A stretch of 64,000 nt of DNA, taken from positions 22,630,105-22,694,104 of the forward strand of contig JALGQZ010000013.1 of assembly GCA_023105745.1 (NCBI GenBank). The letters run 5' to 3'. Shown here one piece after another: positions 23,701 through 33,666 of this stretch; positions within the stretch are counted from its first letter, which is position 1, and each line of letters begins with the position of its first letter. This DNA comes from Austropuccinia psidii (Eukaryota > Basidiomycota > Pucciniomycetes > Pucciniales > Sphaerophragmiaceae). The notes beneath the pieces are model-generated. The model saw only the letters and a program-made list of their open reading frames with translations, did no database searches and was not told where the DNA came from. A program made the translations under genes and the position numbers.

Positions 23701-24996
23701 ATGTCGTGCACGTTATGCACCAAGCGGGGTATCCCCTGCATTCGTTCCTCGACGACGACCGACGCTTGTGATGCTTTCCAACAAGCACACAAGAAATGTT
23801 CGTTTGTCGTCCACCCCTTCTGACCCCATGCCCAAGACGCCCTCTCCAGGACTCCTTTGTGGCTGATGATGATGAAACCATTTCTTAGCGGGAATGGACC
23901 CCAGGACCCCAAACAGGCCAGCGGGAACGATTCAGGACGATTAGACCAGTCCCCTCAAGCATCGATTTGTCCACCCCCCCTCCTAGGCCACCATCCGATG
24001 GTCACTTCACTCCTTGACCTGAGCGAAGTGATTATCCGGCCGATGAAGGATGGCAATGGAAAGAGGACATTTGAGCTTGGGCTGATCGTCACCATGTCTT
24101 GTCACCGATGGGATTCAAACGCCAAAGTAAGTTTTCTTTCTCCTCCTTATCTCATTTATCTTCACGCAATAATACTCACTTTTTTCCATTACTCATAGAA
24201 CAAAACCCCCCAAATCCCCCCCGACAAGACTCTCCCGTTCCTAGTTTGCCTCGCGAGCAAACCCTGCGGCAACCCACTCCAGGCCCGAGTGGCACCCGAT
24301 GGTCTGAGGACTTATTCCGCGGTAAGCAGCCAACTTTCTCTTTTCTCATTTGCACTTTCGCATCAAGTCAACTGACTCTTCCTCCTTTTGTAGAAGCCTC
24401 CCAGCACGATGAGCCACCTATTCCTGGCCCGAGTCCATCCTCCAAACCACCTGAGGACATTGCTACTCGTGAGCCTCAACCTGAGGTGGCTCCTACGCAA
24501 TCAACGGAGGAACCTTTTGGTAAGTCCCTATTTCACTTTTTTAACTCTACTAAACTTTTCCTCACCCCTCCTTCGACCATCTCCAGCTCGTCCCGCCACT
24601 CCCCGCTCGATTATCATCATCGACGATACGCCAGTCGGATCCCCCCCTCCCCCTTCTTCTTCACCGACTCCGCCACCTTTCCCGGATATCCCTCCCATTG
24701 CCGCCGAGAACCCAACCGCCTCCTCCCCCCCGGTGCCAAGCTCCTCTCATTCCTACGATGACACTCGCCAGGAATTCACCGACCTCCGCCCGATACTAAT
24801 GATTCCTCGAGCCATCGTCCACGAATCGATCAACCGAATCTTGTTGGAGCATCGTCGGTTGCTCCACATGATTCCTTTCGTGGATGCAACTCATCGAAAT
24901 GAGATGCACCGGGAATTCCGGGAGGAACTAAACTCCCTCCTTGGCGAGGCGATGGAGGACATCACCAGGATAGTCTCAAAATTCTTAGAAAAATAA
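23701..24996 (+). pseudogene. Cys-rich, proline-rich repeat-associated protein, decayed copy
   Basis: ATG at 23701 directly after an intron acceptor (TTTTTAG). It starts MSCTLCTKRGIPCIR, a CxxCx6C cluster, followed by ACDAFQQAHKKCSF, where a second CxxC would be expected but the second Cys is Phe. Such an N-terminus resembles a zinc-cluster DNA-binding module. The frame stops at TGA 23821-23823, shifts, and meets further stops before 24080. Likely introns are 24127-24198, 24322-24393 and 24520-24586, all GT...AG. The later exons are rich in Pro, Ser and acidic residues (GFKRQKQNPPNPPRQ, PIPGPSPSS, EEPFARPATPRSIIIIDD). The last exon ends in a helical, charged tail (HRNEMHREFREELNSLLGEA) at TAA 24994-24996 with an AATAAA overlapping. 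I recognise this architecture as an abundant repeat-associated family in rust genomes; function unknown. The first stop is consistent with a CGA to TGA change. Confidence 0.7.
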
Positions 24997-25413
24997 AATC
25001 CACAAAAAAAACTGTATTCTTTCCTCTTTTTACCTTTTGTAATACACTCCTTTAGATAAATTTTTTGTATTCAATGAAAGATATTTTCAATTTCTCTTAC
25101 GTTCTTTGTTCACGTGAATTTATTATAATTCCTCAATGATTCATATTTACTATTGTGTGAGAATAATTTTTGTAAGTTCCCCACCAAAAGTTTGAGTTAG
25201 TATTTGTATGTGAGAAAATCTTTTGCCAATCATGCGCCAATAGTCACCATTCCTGCCTCCTATATTTTCTTCCTCCATTGTTTAGAGCCATATCAAATCT
25301 TAACTGTAAAAAAGCGGGAGGTTCCGGCATGTGAGCAATCCACTCCAGATTCATGAGAAATTCCCGTTCCTATGGTCACACGATATTAATCTTAGTCATG
25401 TATTGAATTGTTT
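24997..25413. other. Spacer, 3' flank of the Cys-rich gene
   Basis: AT-rich 3' flank with AATAAA-like signals at its start; nothing else recognisable before the minisatellite. Confidence 0.4.
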
Positions 25414-25905
25414 AAATTGTCGGGAACCTTCACAAGCATAACGATTGGCGTGTGAGCTGTTGGGAGCCTGCACAGGCGAAAGGATTGGCGTGTGAATTGT
25501 CGGGAGCCTGCACAGGCGTAAGAAATTGTCAGCATTGTTGGCAACCTTCACAAGCCTAAGGATTCGTGTGTGAGCTGTTGGGAGCCTGCACAGGCGTAAG
25601 GATTGGCGTGTGAATTGTCGGGAGCCTGCACAGGCGTAAGAAATTGTCAGCATTGTTGGCAACCTTCACAAGCCTAAGGATTGGCGTGTGAGCTGTCGGG
25701 AGCCTGCACAGGCGTAAGGATTGGCGTGTGAGCTGTCGGGAACCTGCACAGGCGTAAGGATTGGCGTGTGAGTTGTCGGGAACCTGCACAGGCGTAAGGA
25801 TTGGCGTGTGAAGCGTCGGCAGCCCGCATAGGCATAAGGAACTTTTAGCATTGTCGGAACCTGCACAAGCATAAGGATTCGCGTGTGAAGCGTTGGGATC
25901 CTGGA
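25414..25905 (+). repeat. Minisatellite 1, ~40-bp unit, about a dozen copies
   Basis: The core unit contains GGATTGGCGTGTGAGCTGTC and GGGAGCCTGCACAGGCGTAA; longer variants insert AGAAATTGTCAGCATTGTTG. Copies differ by a few substitutions. Open frames across it on the minus strand have a Tyr/Ala/Cys/Gly repeat because the unit lacks stops; I do not regard them as genes. It is related to the minisatellite at 30815-31030. Confidence 0.85.
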
Positions 25906-25926
25906 CAAGAGCAACAAACCTGGCAT

Positions 25927-25952
25927 ATGTACGATGGAATGCCTCCGTACAT
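25927..25952. repeat. Recurring palindrome, copy 4
   Basis: ATGTACGATGGAA faces TGCCTCCGTACAT; 10 of 13 positions pair. It lies just beyond the first minisatellite and before the 3' end of the TET/JBP gene. Confidence 0.55.
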
Positions 25953-26147
25953 AATCCACTTCACCCCTTTTTCATGTGAGACACCCCATCTCCCACACTC
26001 GAAACCATCCAATCCTGGTGTATATTGTCCTCTGCCTTACCCCACCATTATCTACCAATCACACTGCTATTCCGACTGCCTCACTCTTTGAATTGGGCTG
26101 AGATTGTATTACCATCCCTGATTTGATAGGCCACTCCCTTGCCAATC

Positions 26148-27463
26148 TCATAATAGCTGTGGCTTTTTTCGGCACATTGTTTTTGCCAACCTCCTTGAGC
26201 ATTGTGCGGACATACCCACTAGTGTCGTGCTTTCATTGTCCTGTGCTGGATCAGTATAATGAAGAAATGTACTGCTGGCCCACACTACCTGAATGAGCCC
26301 ATGACAATCGGATAGATCAATCCAAAAATGCTCATTTGGGAAAATCAATTTCCCCCCTGTACACCGCTTTGATGCATCTCTTTGAATTTGGCCGGTCTCC
26401 TTATCAGCTTGAAACCACCATCCCAAAGCATACAGCAATGCATCCTTATCAAGATGAGGTGAGTTTTTGAATCCATTCATGGTGAAAGTGAGTGCCGAAG
26501 CAAACTCACATGCACCCTGATTTGCGGGATTATTGCCTTCATACTTGACTTGATCAAAAGACGGAACCCCCAATGAGTTGTAGCAATTTTGAATCTTCTG
26601 AAATAAATTATCCCCAACATATCGTAAGGATTGACCTAGAATGTGACCCACCGAGCTAAGATTGGCACCTTGGTCCCACCATTCATCTTTTGCATTTTCA
26701 ATTTTGCCAGCACTTCCATACAGACCAAATTGTTCATTCTTCGTGGTGCATTTGCGCCACCCAATTGCAAACATAAATCCCTCCAGTAATGCTCCATTTG
26801 TTGCAATAGGGTCAGTGAACCTCTTTTCGCGAAATAAGAATTGTGATAATTCATCCCATTGATTGACCTTGACTTCACTCATTGTTGTGAATGGTCTGAA
26901 TTCGACAAGGGCAATGAGTAATCCGGTTGAAGAGAAAATTGCCACACGGCCAAAGTGAATGCGTTTGATCTGATTGACATCCACAAGGCTCCGAATTTCA
27001 CTTGGGATCATATTTGCTGATACTGGCATTGATATTTGTGCTGTTGGTTGAGAGGAGGAAAAAAACCTCTGCTTTTGGGTGGTTTTGCCCTCATTTATCT
27101 TTTGGGATGTCCGACTATTCCTGAGTGGTTGAGGGATCACTTTGTGTTGAAGCAGACAAGATATCAGATACTGCTTCCTGCCATTTGAAGCTAAGGAGTT
27201 TTGAGTCCAGAATGGTGCCCAATGCCCAAGGAGCTTTCTTCGGCACACATCCTTTGACTTCCCTGTTGGAGCCCACATGACATTGGCACAATCTGAACCG
27301 ACTAAAGCCAATGTTCTTCTGTGGGGCTCAATGAGGGTGCCACATAAATGTGGAAGCATATATATATATCTATATATATACACTGAGATTAAGCGAGAAA
27401 CTCACACTTTCCTTCCTCAGCCCGACGCTTTCTTGCGAGTTCCCTTTTTTTGTGAATGGCATG
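26148..27463 (-). CDS. TET/JBP-family 2-oxoglutarate/Fe(II) dioxygenase, 5' end unresolved
   Basis: TET/JBP enzymes oxidise 5-methylcytosine or thymine in DNA using Fe(II) and 2-oxoglutarate. The main exon is 27318-26148. An 89-bp intron (27407-27319, GTGTGA...CACAG, containing a TA repeat) joins it to an upstream exon reading HAIHKKRELARKRRAEEGK. The exon may begin at a splice acceptor at 27464-27465; the first exon could lie within 27570-27851. Conserved features are GALLEGFMFAIGWR, FASALTFTMNGFKNSPHLDKDA with the metal-binding HxD (codon for His 26454-26456), GGKLIFPNEHFWIDL, and WASSTFLHYTDP with the second metal His (26259-26261). In the family an Arg 10-15 residues after this His binds 2-oxoglutarate; here that stretch is QDNESTTLVGMSAQ with no Arg, while the TRLG-like pattern I expect appears as TLVG. 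The product may therefore be weak or dead. No internal stop in the main exon. Confidence 0.85.
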
Positions 27464-28039
27464 CTTGCAGCAGAAAATGAAATGAAACCAAATGATTACT
27501 GATTTATTAATACCACCTAAATTGAATTGCGGACGATGAATCTTTTTTAATTGCGGCTAAAAAGAAAGATCACACCTGACCTTCGCGAATTTGCGATCTC
27601 AAATACCTGAACCTAAAAATTGCAGTGGATAGTGCATAATTCAATTTGACATATTGATGTTCCCATGAAATCACTTTCCAATCCAACCATTTGGAATATT
27701 GCAAGCACACGCAAATGCAATATGCATCCTGCTGCGGATCCCTAGTTATCCCAGTCCTCTTGAAAGACACAGTAACATTTTGCCTATTATGGGCTGGCGG
27801 GAAGTGATAAACGCGACCTCCCGCAATGCCCCGCATGTGCTCCTCACGCACACAGCTGCCTGACTCAGCTTGCGTCTTGTCGCAGTCTTTTCAAAGACGT
27901 ACGGAGGCATGCCACCATACAATTACTATTGGTATTCAGACTGTGGCATCCGGGCAGTAGTAGGATAGGAAGTCATGATTATTAAATTCTTGAATCACTT
28001 TGCAAAATTCAATTACAATCTATCTAGTACAACGCTAAT
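27464..28039. promoter_or_regulatory. Spacer and probable 5' region of the TET/JBP gene
   Basis: Contains a minus-strand open stretch at 27570-27851 (includes SKWLDWKVISWEHQYVKL) that may be a first exon ending at a GTGTGA donor near 27576. It also contains the palindrome at 27899-27920. No TATA box was recognised. Confidence 0.35.
27899..27920. repeat. Recurring palindrome, copy 5
   Basis: GTACGGAGGCA faces TGCCACCATAC; 9 of 11 positions pair, giving the central GGCATGCC. It lies upstream of the TET/JBP gene on its strand. Confidence 0.6.
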
Positions 28040-30263
28040 CTAAAACGGGTCAATCCAGGTTGTAAGTTTAGCTGACCTGGGTGGAGTCAATGTGACCTCA
28101 TCACTCAAACCAAGACCACGCTTTGCCACCCAGGCATCACCAAAGTCTAATACCAAGCATTGTGCAAATTCAAATCTAAGAGGTACAGTGGGGTTAAAAA
28201 ACTCTGATGAGAAGAAACTTTTATTCAGTAAATTACATATATACTTATTAGTACGTAGCCACACTGGCTCCACTAGATTTTTACCCCCTGAAAGTTTTGC
28301 GGAAATGTCAATTAGTGATAAAGCCCCTTTAACTGAGCTTGTTCTCCAGTCGTCTGAGCATACCATCAAACCACGAACCCCCACCGCACATAATGCCGCT
28401 AATATACCATAGCAAATTTGATTTATTCCGAGATTCTTGTGACACGTGAAAAGATCTTTGATGGCCTCATTTTTTTTTGAGTTTGTGAGTTTGCCTTTGT
28501 TGCCATTAGCTTCGACCTTTGTATGTGCATGTACCATGTTGTACGCAATCATCAAATGGATAACTGTATCCATTAGATCCTCCAGGTTCTTGTGCGGCTT
28601 TGTGGATATCTCATTGTCAGCGCCGCCACCTTCAATGCTGAGTTGGGTTGCACGTTGCTTCGATTTACTCAAGCAGGAGGCAAGGTATTCAACTGCTCTG
28701 CGTTCGAGTCCAAGAGGATCGGTCGAATTTGATGTTGGTGCAACATATGGTTTGGGTGCAATCACATCATATGAGACTAAACTAATGGATTCAAACATAA
28801 CATTTGCCCAAAAATGTTTAACTGGATTCGCGGGGTAAAGAAGGCTCTGAACCATTTTGAAGAAGGAGTGTTCAGATTTTGGGAGATTATCTGGAGGTTT
28901 AGCTGATTCCTTCATCAATTTGAGATTCCAAATGTTGTGATCAAAAAATGCTTCTGTTTCTGTTGGCTTAAAAAAATCTAACCCTGTATATTGCAATTTA
29001 TATCACCAGTCAACAGCCAATAATCAAGTATCATGCACAAAGATAAAAAAAAACTCACCTGCCATCTCAAGGTCCTCCAGCCAAGCCAACATTTTAAGCT
29101 CTAGGTTACTGATCACCTTAATACCAACAGGCAGGAATGTATGAGCATCCTTTGTTGGTAAATTGTCCCATCTATTTTTGTAAATCCTATTGCTATTATC
29201 AAGCCCCCTTTTCCATGATTGTTGAGAAATATTGGAATGATAATTCAAAATTCCTGCAAACTCTTCCATGTGGGATAAAAATATTCCTTGAAAATTTGCA
29301 GCGGATGACACTTCGGGCTCAGCGTCGGGAATTATACCAGTCATATCTCGTCCCATTGTATCATGTTTAATTGTTTCCCTTTCTGGAAAGGCTTGAATAT
29401 TCCAAGGAGAGGCGGGAGGGGTTGCATCATGCATTGTTTCATTGGGTATTGGGGGGCTTTCAGTATGTGGAGCTTCATCATGGATTGTTTCATTGAGTAT
29501 GGGGGGGGTTCAGTATGCGGAGGTTCATTATCAATATGGTCCACTTCAACATTGATCCCGGGAATCCTTTGCAGCTTCAAAGGTACGGCGTTTTTTGTTG
29601 GTTTCTTTGGTCGCATGTATATTTGGTCTTTTTCCTAATCCTTTGCCTGGAAATCCAATTACGACTCGAGATCCTTCAGGTAGAGATTCTCCCACCTCCA
29701 CACCTGCCCATATATTGTAAGCAGGTATTTTTATCAATTTTGTTTTGAATTAGTAATGAACTTACGGTTCAAATCCATTTTGAGGAGGCTCATGGCTTCA
29801 GCAATCTTTTGACGCACATAATCAGGAATTTTACTATCATTTTGAATTTTTTTGAGCCTTGGGATTGTTTGAGCAATGTTGGAGACAAATTGTTCCTTGG
29901 ATATAATTTCCACCTCCCCACTGAAAATTACATCATCTTGCCCATCATCTTCTGTCGGTGCACAAGGTTCAACAGTCTTTTCCTTCTCATAAGCTTTAAA
30001 ATTTGGTTTCTGAGAGCTTGGAGGTTGACCTGAAATAAAGGCTATGACACAATATCAGGTTTTGAGAGATTAGAAATACTCAAGATGGATGTATACTCAC
30101 ATTCTGGAAGAACTGGTGGATCTTGATTATCTTCATGTGACTGGCTCTCTGCTTCAATGCCTAATTCACGACTACTGGCCATATCAGATATTTCACTTCC
30201 ACTCTCTGGGGCTGAAGTTGGTCGTTCATTAAATTCCGTTGAATTTCCTGGGGTTTGGGCCAT
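28040..30263 (-). CDS. Unrecognised transposon-borne gene, four introns, probable frameshifts
   Basis: ATG at 30261-30263 (MAQTPGNSTEFNERPTSAPE). Exons are 30263-30101, 30029-29767, 29703-29059 and 28983-28040; introns of 71, 62 and 75 bp have good GTGAGT or GTAAGT donors and join in phase (LPEC|QPPSSQ; MDLN|RVEVGES; LEMAG|LDFFKP). Within the third exon the protein-like frame shifts twice: near 29570, after GKGLGKRPNIHATKETNKKR, and at a C8 run (29502-29509) inside a TEPPP / NETIHDEAPHTESPPIPNET duplication. Those may be real mutations, assembly errors in homopolymers, or an unseen small intron. The N-terminal half is polar and acidic; the C-terminal half is globular (FKMVQSLLYPANPVKHFWAN, NLGINQICYGILAALCAVGV). 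It ends with RSAKLTTWIDPF. About 660 residues; no domain recognised. Its position beside the TET/JBP gene, on the same strand, suggests part of the element's own gene set. Confidence 0.6.
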
Positions 30264-30762
30264 TGCGGAGGTAGTTTAGTAAGCAAATAGATGGTGACGA
30301 GTTCATTGATAACTTGTTTGAAAATTTTGAATAAAAAGATCCAAATTGAAGAAAATAGGTGGAAGTAAAATAATCGCATTTGCAAAATGCGATTTTTCGG
30401 GAAATTGAAGGAGGCGATGTTTTGCAAATTATTTCATATCATGCAAATGAAATCACTTCCCTGTGAGACATTGAATAAAGTTGACTAGTGAGAAACCTAC
30501 TAAAGACAACTTTTGAACAATTCAACACTCATGAGGTAAGGACTAAGCAAAGTGTTCCATTTGAATGATATGAAATAAAATGGTTTTCTTGGGGAAACAG
30601 GAGACACAATTATTGTCTTAAATAGTCCACTTATTAAGTTTTAATTTGTGAGTCTCATGATTTAAACCCTAACCACAACATTGTGAATATACTGACCAAT
30701 TTCCCCTGAGGTCCTGTTGGCAGAGAAGGCCACTCAGCATATTTCGGCAATGGCGTCCATTG
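30264..30762. other. 5' spacer of the unrecognised minus-strand gene
   Basis: AT-rich, no gene seen. It includes a short inverted repeat around 30376-30396 (AATCGCATTTGCAAAATGCGATT), a hairpin with AATCGCATTT-type arms. Confidence 0.35.
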
Positions 30763-30786
30763 TGTACGCCAACAAGCCACCGTACA
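30763..30786. repeat. Recurring palindrome, copy 6 (outer arms only)
   Basis: TGTACGCCAACA faces AGCCACCGTACA. The outer six bases pair perfectly and the right half is the consensus CCACCGTACA; the left inner half has diverged. Confidence 0.4.
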
Positions 30787-30814
30787 CTGTGGATGTAATA
30801 CGGAAACGTGAGGA

Positions 30815-31030
30815 TGGTAAGCGGCGTTGGAGGCATGTTGGAAGGGTACTTACTAGGCGAGCGTAAGGATTGTAAGCAGTGTCGGAGGCATGTCGGGAGG
30901 GCACTGCGCGAGCATAAGGATCGTAAGCAGTGTCGGGAGGGCACTGCGCGAGCGTAAGGATTGTAACCAGTGTCAGGAGCATGTCGGGAGGGCACTACAC
31001 AAGCGTAAGGATGGTAAGGGTGGGGGTGTG
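30815..31030 (+). repeat. Minisatellite 2, ~40-bp unit
   Basis: The unit contains GCGTAAGGATTGTAAGCAGT and GTCGGGAGGGCACTGCGCGA in about five copies with deletions. GCGTAAGGATTG and GTCGGGAG are shared in the same order and spacing with minisatellite 1, so both derive from one satellite family. It lies close to the right end of the transposon. Confidence 0.8.
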
Positions 31031-31189
31031 AAAGCGTAAGGAGTGGTGAGGACGGAGATGGGGGGGCAGGCAGTGTCAGAGTCTCATCTGGAGGGTGGTG
31101 CGGGCGCGTAAGCATGCTTAGCATCGGGGAGGCGGAAGCTATTAGGTGAAATTACCCAAACATTGCGAATAGTGTTGAAACGGGTTTGG

Positions 31190-31326
31190 GCTTTGAGTGA
31201 CATTCTCATGTGACACATGTGACGATTGACGTTGTCTTGACGCTGAGGTGACGTGACCCACTAAATCCAGTGACTATAAAGTGACACTAATGAGACTGAA
31301 GCAAGATTTTATACTGACCGCGGTGC
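31190..31326 (-). repeat. Right subterminal region with TGACG/TGACA motifs
   Basis: GTGACATT, TGTGACACATGTGACG, ATTGACG, CTTGACGC, GGTGACGTGACC and GTGACTATAAAGTGACAC follow one another. On the complementary strand these read GTCAA/GTCAC, like the motifs inside the left TIR, and are candidate transposase-binding sites. Confidence 0.55.
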
Positions 31327-31372
31327 GACGTGAAGTCAATCGCCGACGATTGACGCGAGATTCGCCCTGGTG
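31327..31372 (-). repeat. Right terminal inverted repeat (46 bp)
   Basis: Read on the minus strand it starts CACCAGGGCGAATCTCGCGT. It pairs with 11007-11052 at 43 of 46 positions and contains the same internal hairpin. Confidence 0.92.
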
Positions 31373-31375
31373 CCT
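31373..31375. other. Target-site duplication CCT, right copy
   Basis: Same three bases as 11004-11006. Confidence 0.7.
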
Positions 31376-31519
31376 GTATAAAGCTTTAAAATTAATTATT
31401 AAGATTTATTTATAATAAAAATATTCAAATAAGAAGTTGTAATAAATGTTTGAGATAAAGAAGTCACTTACAATAGTTTGTGAGTTGTTGGTATTAGAGA
31501 AAGAAAAATATCTCTGGGG

Positions 31520-31524
31520 TATAT
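31520..31524. other. Target-site duplication GTATA, left copy of Gypsy element 1
   Basis: GTATA directly precedes the TG of the left LTR and recurs directly after the CA of the right LTR (42201-42205). Joining the flanks gives a plausible empty site, GGGGTATATGGG. Confidence 0.88.
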
Positions 31525-33548
31525 GTAAGGTTTGACTATGAAACAATAAGTAAAAATTACTAATATTTTACTTATTGTACTATGAATGTCCTTATAAATG
31601 AAATAAATAAGATAAAAATAATTATAATAATAAAGAATTATTATAATTATGGCGTAAAAATAATTATATTATTAATAAAATATAATAATATAATTTATAT
31701 TATAAAATATAATATAATAAAATAAATATATTAATATAAAATGATTAATATATTTAAAAACACTTTATTATTGTTACAAACAAAAAATAAAGGCGTAAAA
31801 AATTGTTTTTTATTAATAAAAAACAATTAATAACAATAATATTACCAATATTAAAGTTATAAATTAATATAAATACTATTTATATTAATTAAGGAATTAT
31901 TAAAATAATAATAAAGAGAAAATTATTATAATAAGAGAAAATAACCTACTTTTAACACTTAATATAATAATTTTGTAATATTTTACACCAAAAAATGTAA
32001 ATACAACCTTTTCAAATTGTATTTACAATAAAAATAAAGAAAAATTACTAATATTCTTGATTTTTATGTGGAAATGAGTTTTTAGAGAGATTTTTAGCAA
32101 AAACAATTAAATAAATGATTTAATCAGGTCAAAATAGATGATTATAACAGGGTGGTCTTTGGTCTGTAATAATATAATAGTTTTATATATAAAGAATAAA
32201 GAAATTACCTTTGATTTAATTGATTTAATGTTTTTGATGCGTCTGAGGGGAAAATAGAGTAAAAAGAGCTCTATTTATTGTAAATACCTCCCTCCTAGAG
32301 TCCAGAAGGCTTCTAGTAGACGTGTACTGATCATATCCACTGGAATTGATCAATATTTTAAGGTTTGGAGATGATTACATCATCATCAAACCATATTGCA
32401 TCATTATTACACCATTATTTAGAGTTATCACTATAACTCTAAAGTTGATGACATCAGAGGCTTGGCAGAACCCCAAATTTCGTGGATTTTATTAGTTTTA
32501 ATCATAAAATAATAGTACTCACCAATTTTATCACTCATATGACTGTTAAACTTAATTTAAGGTTACAGTAGGTGATCATAACTGCTCAATTTAAGCTCAA
32601 ACTTTGATCTTTAATAATTTTTAAGTTTTACACGCTACAGAAATTCAGAGAGTGAATTCTGATAGCCTGACATAACCTTATCATGCTGCCAAGAGCTTTT
32701 AATTACATCATCATAACTCTAGTTTTGATGATTTTTCTTGTAACTCATCTTTCTTGTCGAAATTCAATATTTTAAACTTCAAATCATGATTTCAGGGGGT
32801 TATACCCTGAATTTAATAGTAAACATTACATCATTCTTCACGAATGAGCTAGTAGAATTCAACTGTGTACTTCATTTTAAGTTTGGACCACTTTCACAAC
32901 AAAGTGGTCAACAGCTCTGTTGATTTTTATCAATATTTCATCATAGGTTTTAACCTTGTTTATAAATTGTAAAATAAAGATCATATCTGTGTTCTTACAG
33001 TAATTAAGTGGTAACTTTATTTTTGGTTCATCACTCTATCTTGTATAGTTTAAGAGATATTAGCTATGATCCTTGAATATATGCGTTGACCAAAAAAGTG
33101 CATATATTCAGGTTAATTCCTTAAGTATTAACTTTGGAAATTAGCTCATTAATTGTTTTATGTGTGAATTTTCATGGGGAATACAATGGTACAATTTATT
33201 TTACATGTTGTTTCATTGGGTCTTGAAATAAATAAGGATTTATGGTTTTTATAAGGTATTATTCCTTATAACTCATTAAATATTGACTTTACAGATATGC
33301 CATAAAAATGGTATATGTGTATTTTACCATGGAGAATCCAATGGTATAATTTATTTCAAATGTTGATTCATTGGTTTTTAAGTTAAACCAATTTTTGCAC
33401 CAATTTATGGTATTTTGCATTTTTGAAGTAATTATTTTTAATGTATAATTATTCTAAGTAATTTTAGTATAATTATTTTAAAGGTATAATTATTCTGAGT
33501 CTTTCATGTGACCTTATTGGGTATGTGGTCATATCTCAAAGGCTCACA
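31525..33548 (-). repeat. Gypsy 1 LTR, left (3' LTR), 2024 bp
   Basis: Plus-strand ends are TGTAAGGTTTGACTATG and CTCAAAGGCTCACA, i.e. TG...CA in both orientations. Very AT-rich. Matches 40175-42200 throughout. Confidence 0.9.
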
Positions 33549-33560
33549 TTCCCTACCACC
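33549..33560 (-). promoter_or_regulatory. Polypurine tract of Gypsy 1
   Basis: On the minus strand GGTGGTAGGGAA abuts the 3' LTR; Gypsy 2 has GGTGGGAGGGAA in the same place. This primes plus-strand DNA synthesis in LTR retrotransposons. Confidence 0.75.
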
Positions 33561-33666
33561 AAAAAAGATTGTACCACAATCTGATATGTGTAATTAGGGT
33601 ATCATCCACTGTCCTACCTCTTCAATAGACTTTGTTAGTCTTGAAGCTCAATAATGCTTAACTTCT

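Larger units (their letters stand above)
11007..31372. mobile_element. 20.4-kb CACTA-type (Tnp2/Plavaka-like) DNA transposon with SNF2 and TET/JBP cargo
   Basis: The ends are defined by 46-bp inverted repeats (11007-11052 and 31327-31372, 43 of 46 matching) beginning CACC, flanked by CCT on both sides. The inside is richer in GC than the AT-rich flanks. Genes in order: DDE transposase (minus), unrecognised gene (plus), SNF2-family ATPase (minus), Cys-rich protein remnant (plus), TET/JBP-family dioxygenase (minus), unrecognised five-segment gene (minus). Both subterminal regions carry repeated CGTCAA-type motifs, as CACTA transposases bind in such regions. Fungal TET/JBP genes are known to be associated with KDZ and Plavaka transposons, which agrees with this content. 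The Cys-rich gene with its repeat-array promoter might be a nested insertion, but I see no separate ends for it. Several genes carry stops or frameshifts, so this copy is probably not autonomous now. Confidence 0.88.

Noticed and set aside
25414..25905. CRISPR-like array
   Set aside because: The unit repeats as a whole with no unique spacers, and the sequence is eukaryotic; it is a minisatellite.
25396..25959. Minus-strand open frames with a repeated YACAGSRQ-like peptide
   Set aside because: They exist only because the 40-bp unit lacks stops in several frames; overlapping frames are equally open.
30669..31124. Pro/Arg/Ala-rich minus-strand open frame
   Set aside because: Also a by-product of minisatellite 2.
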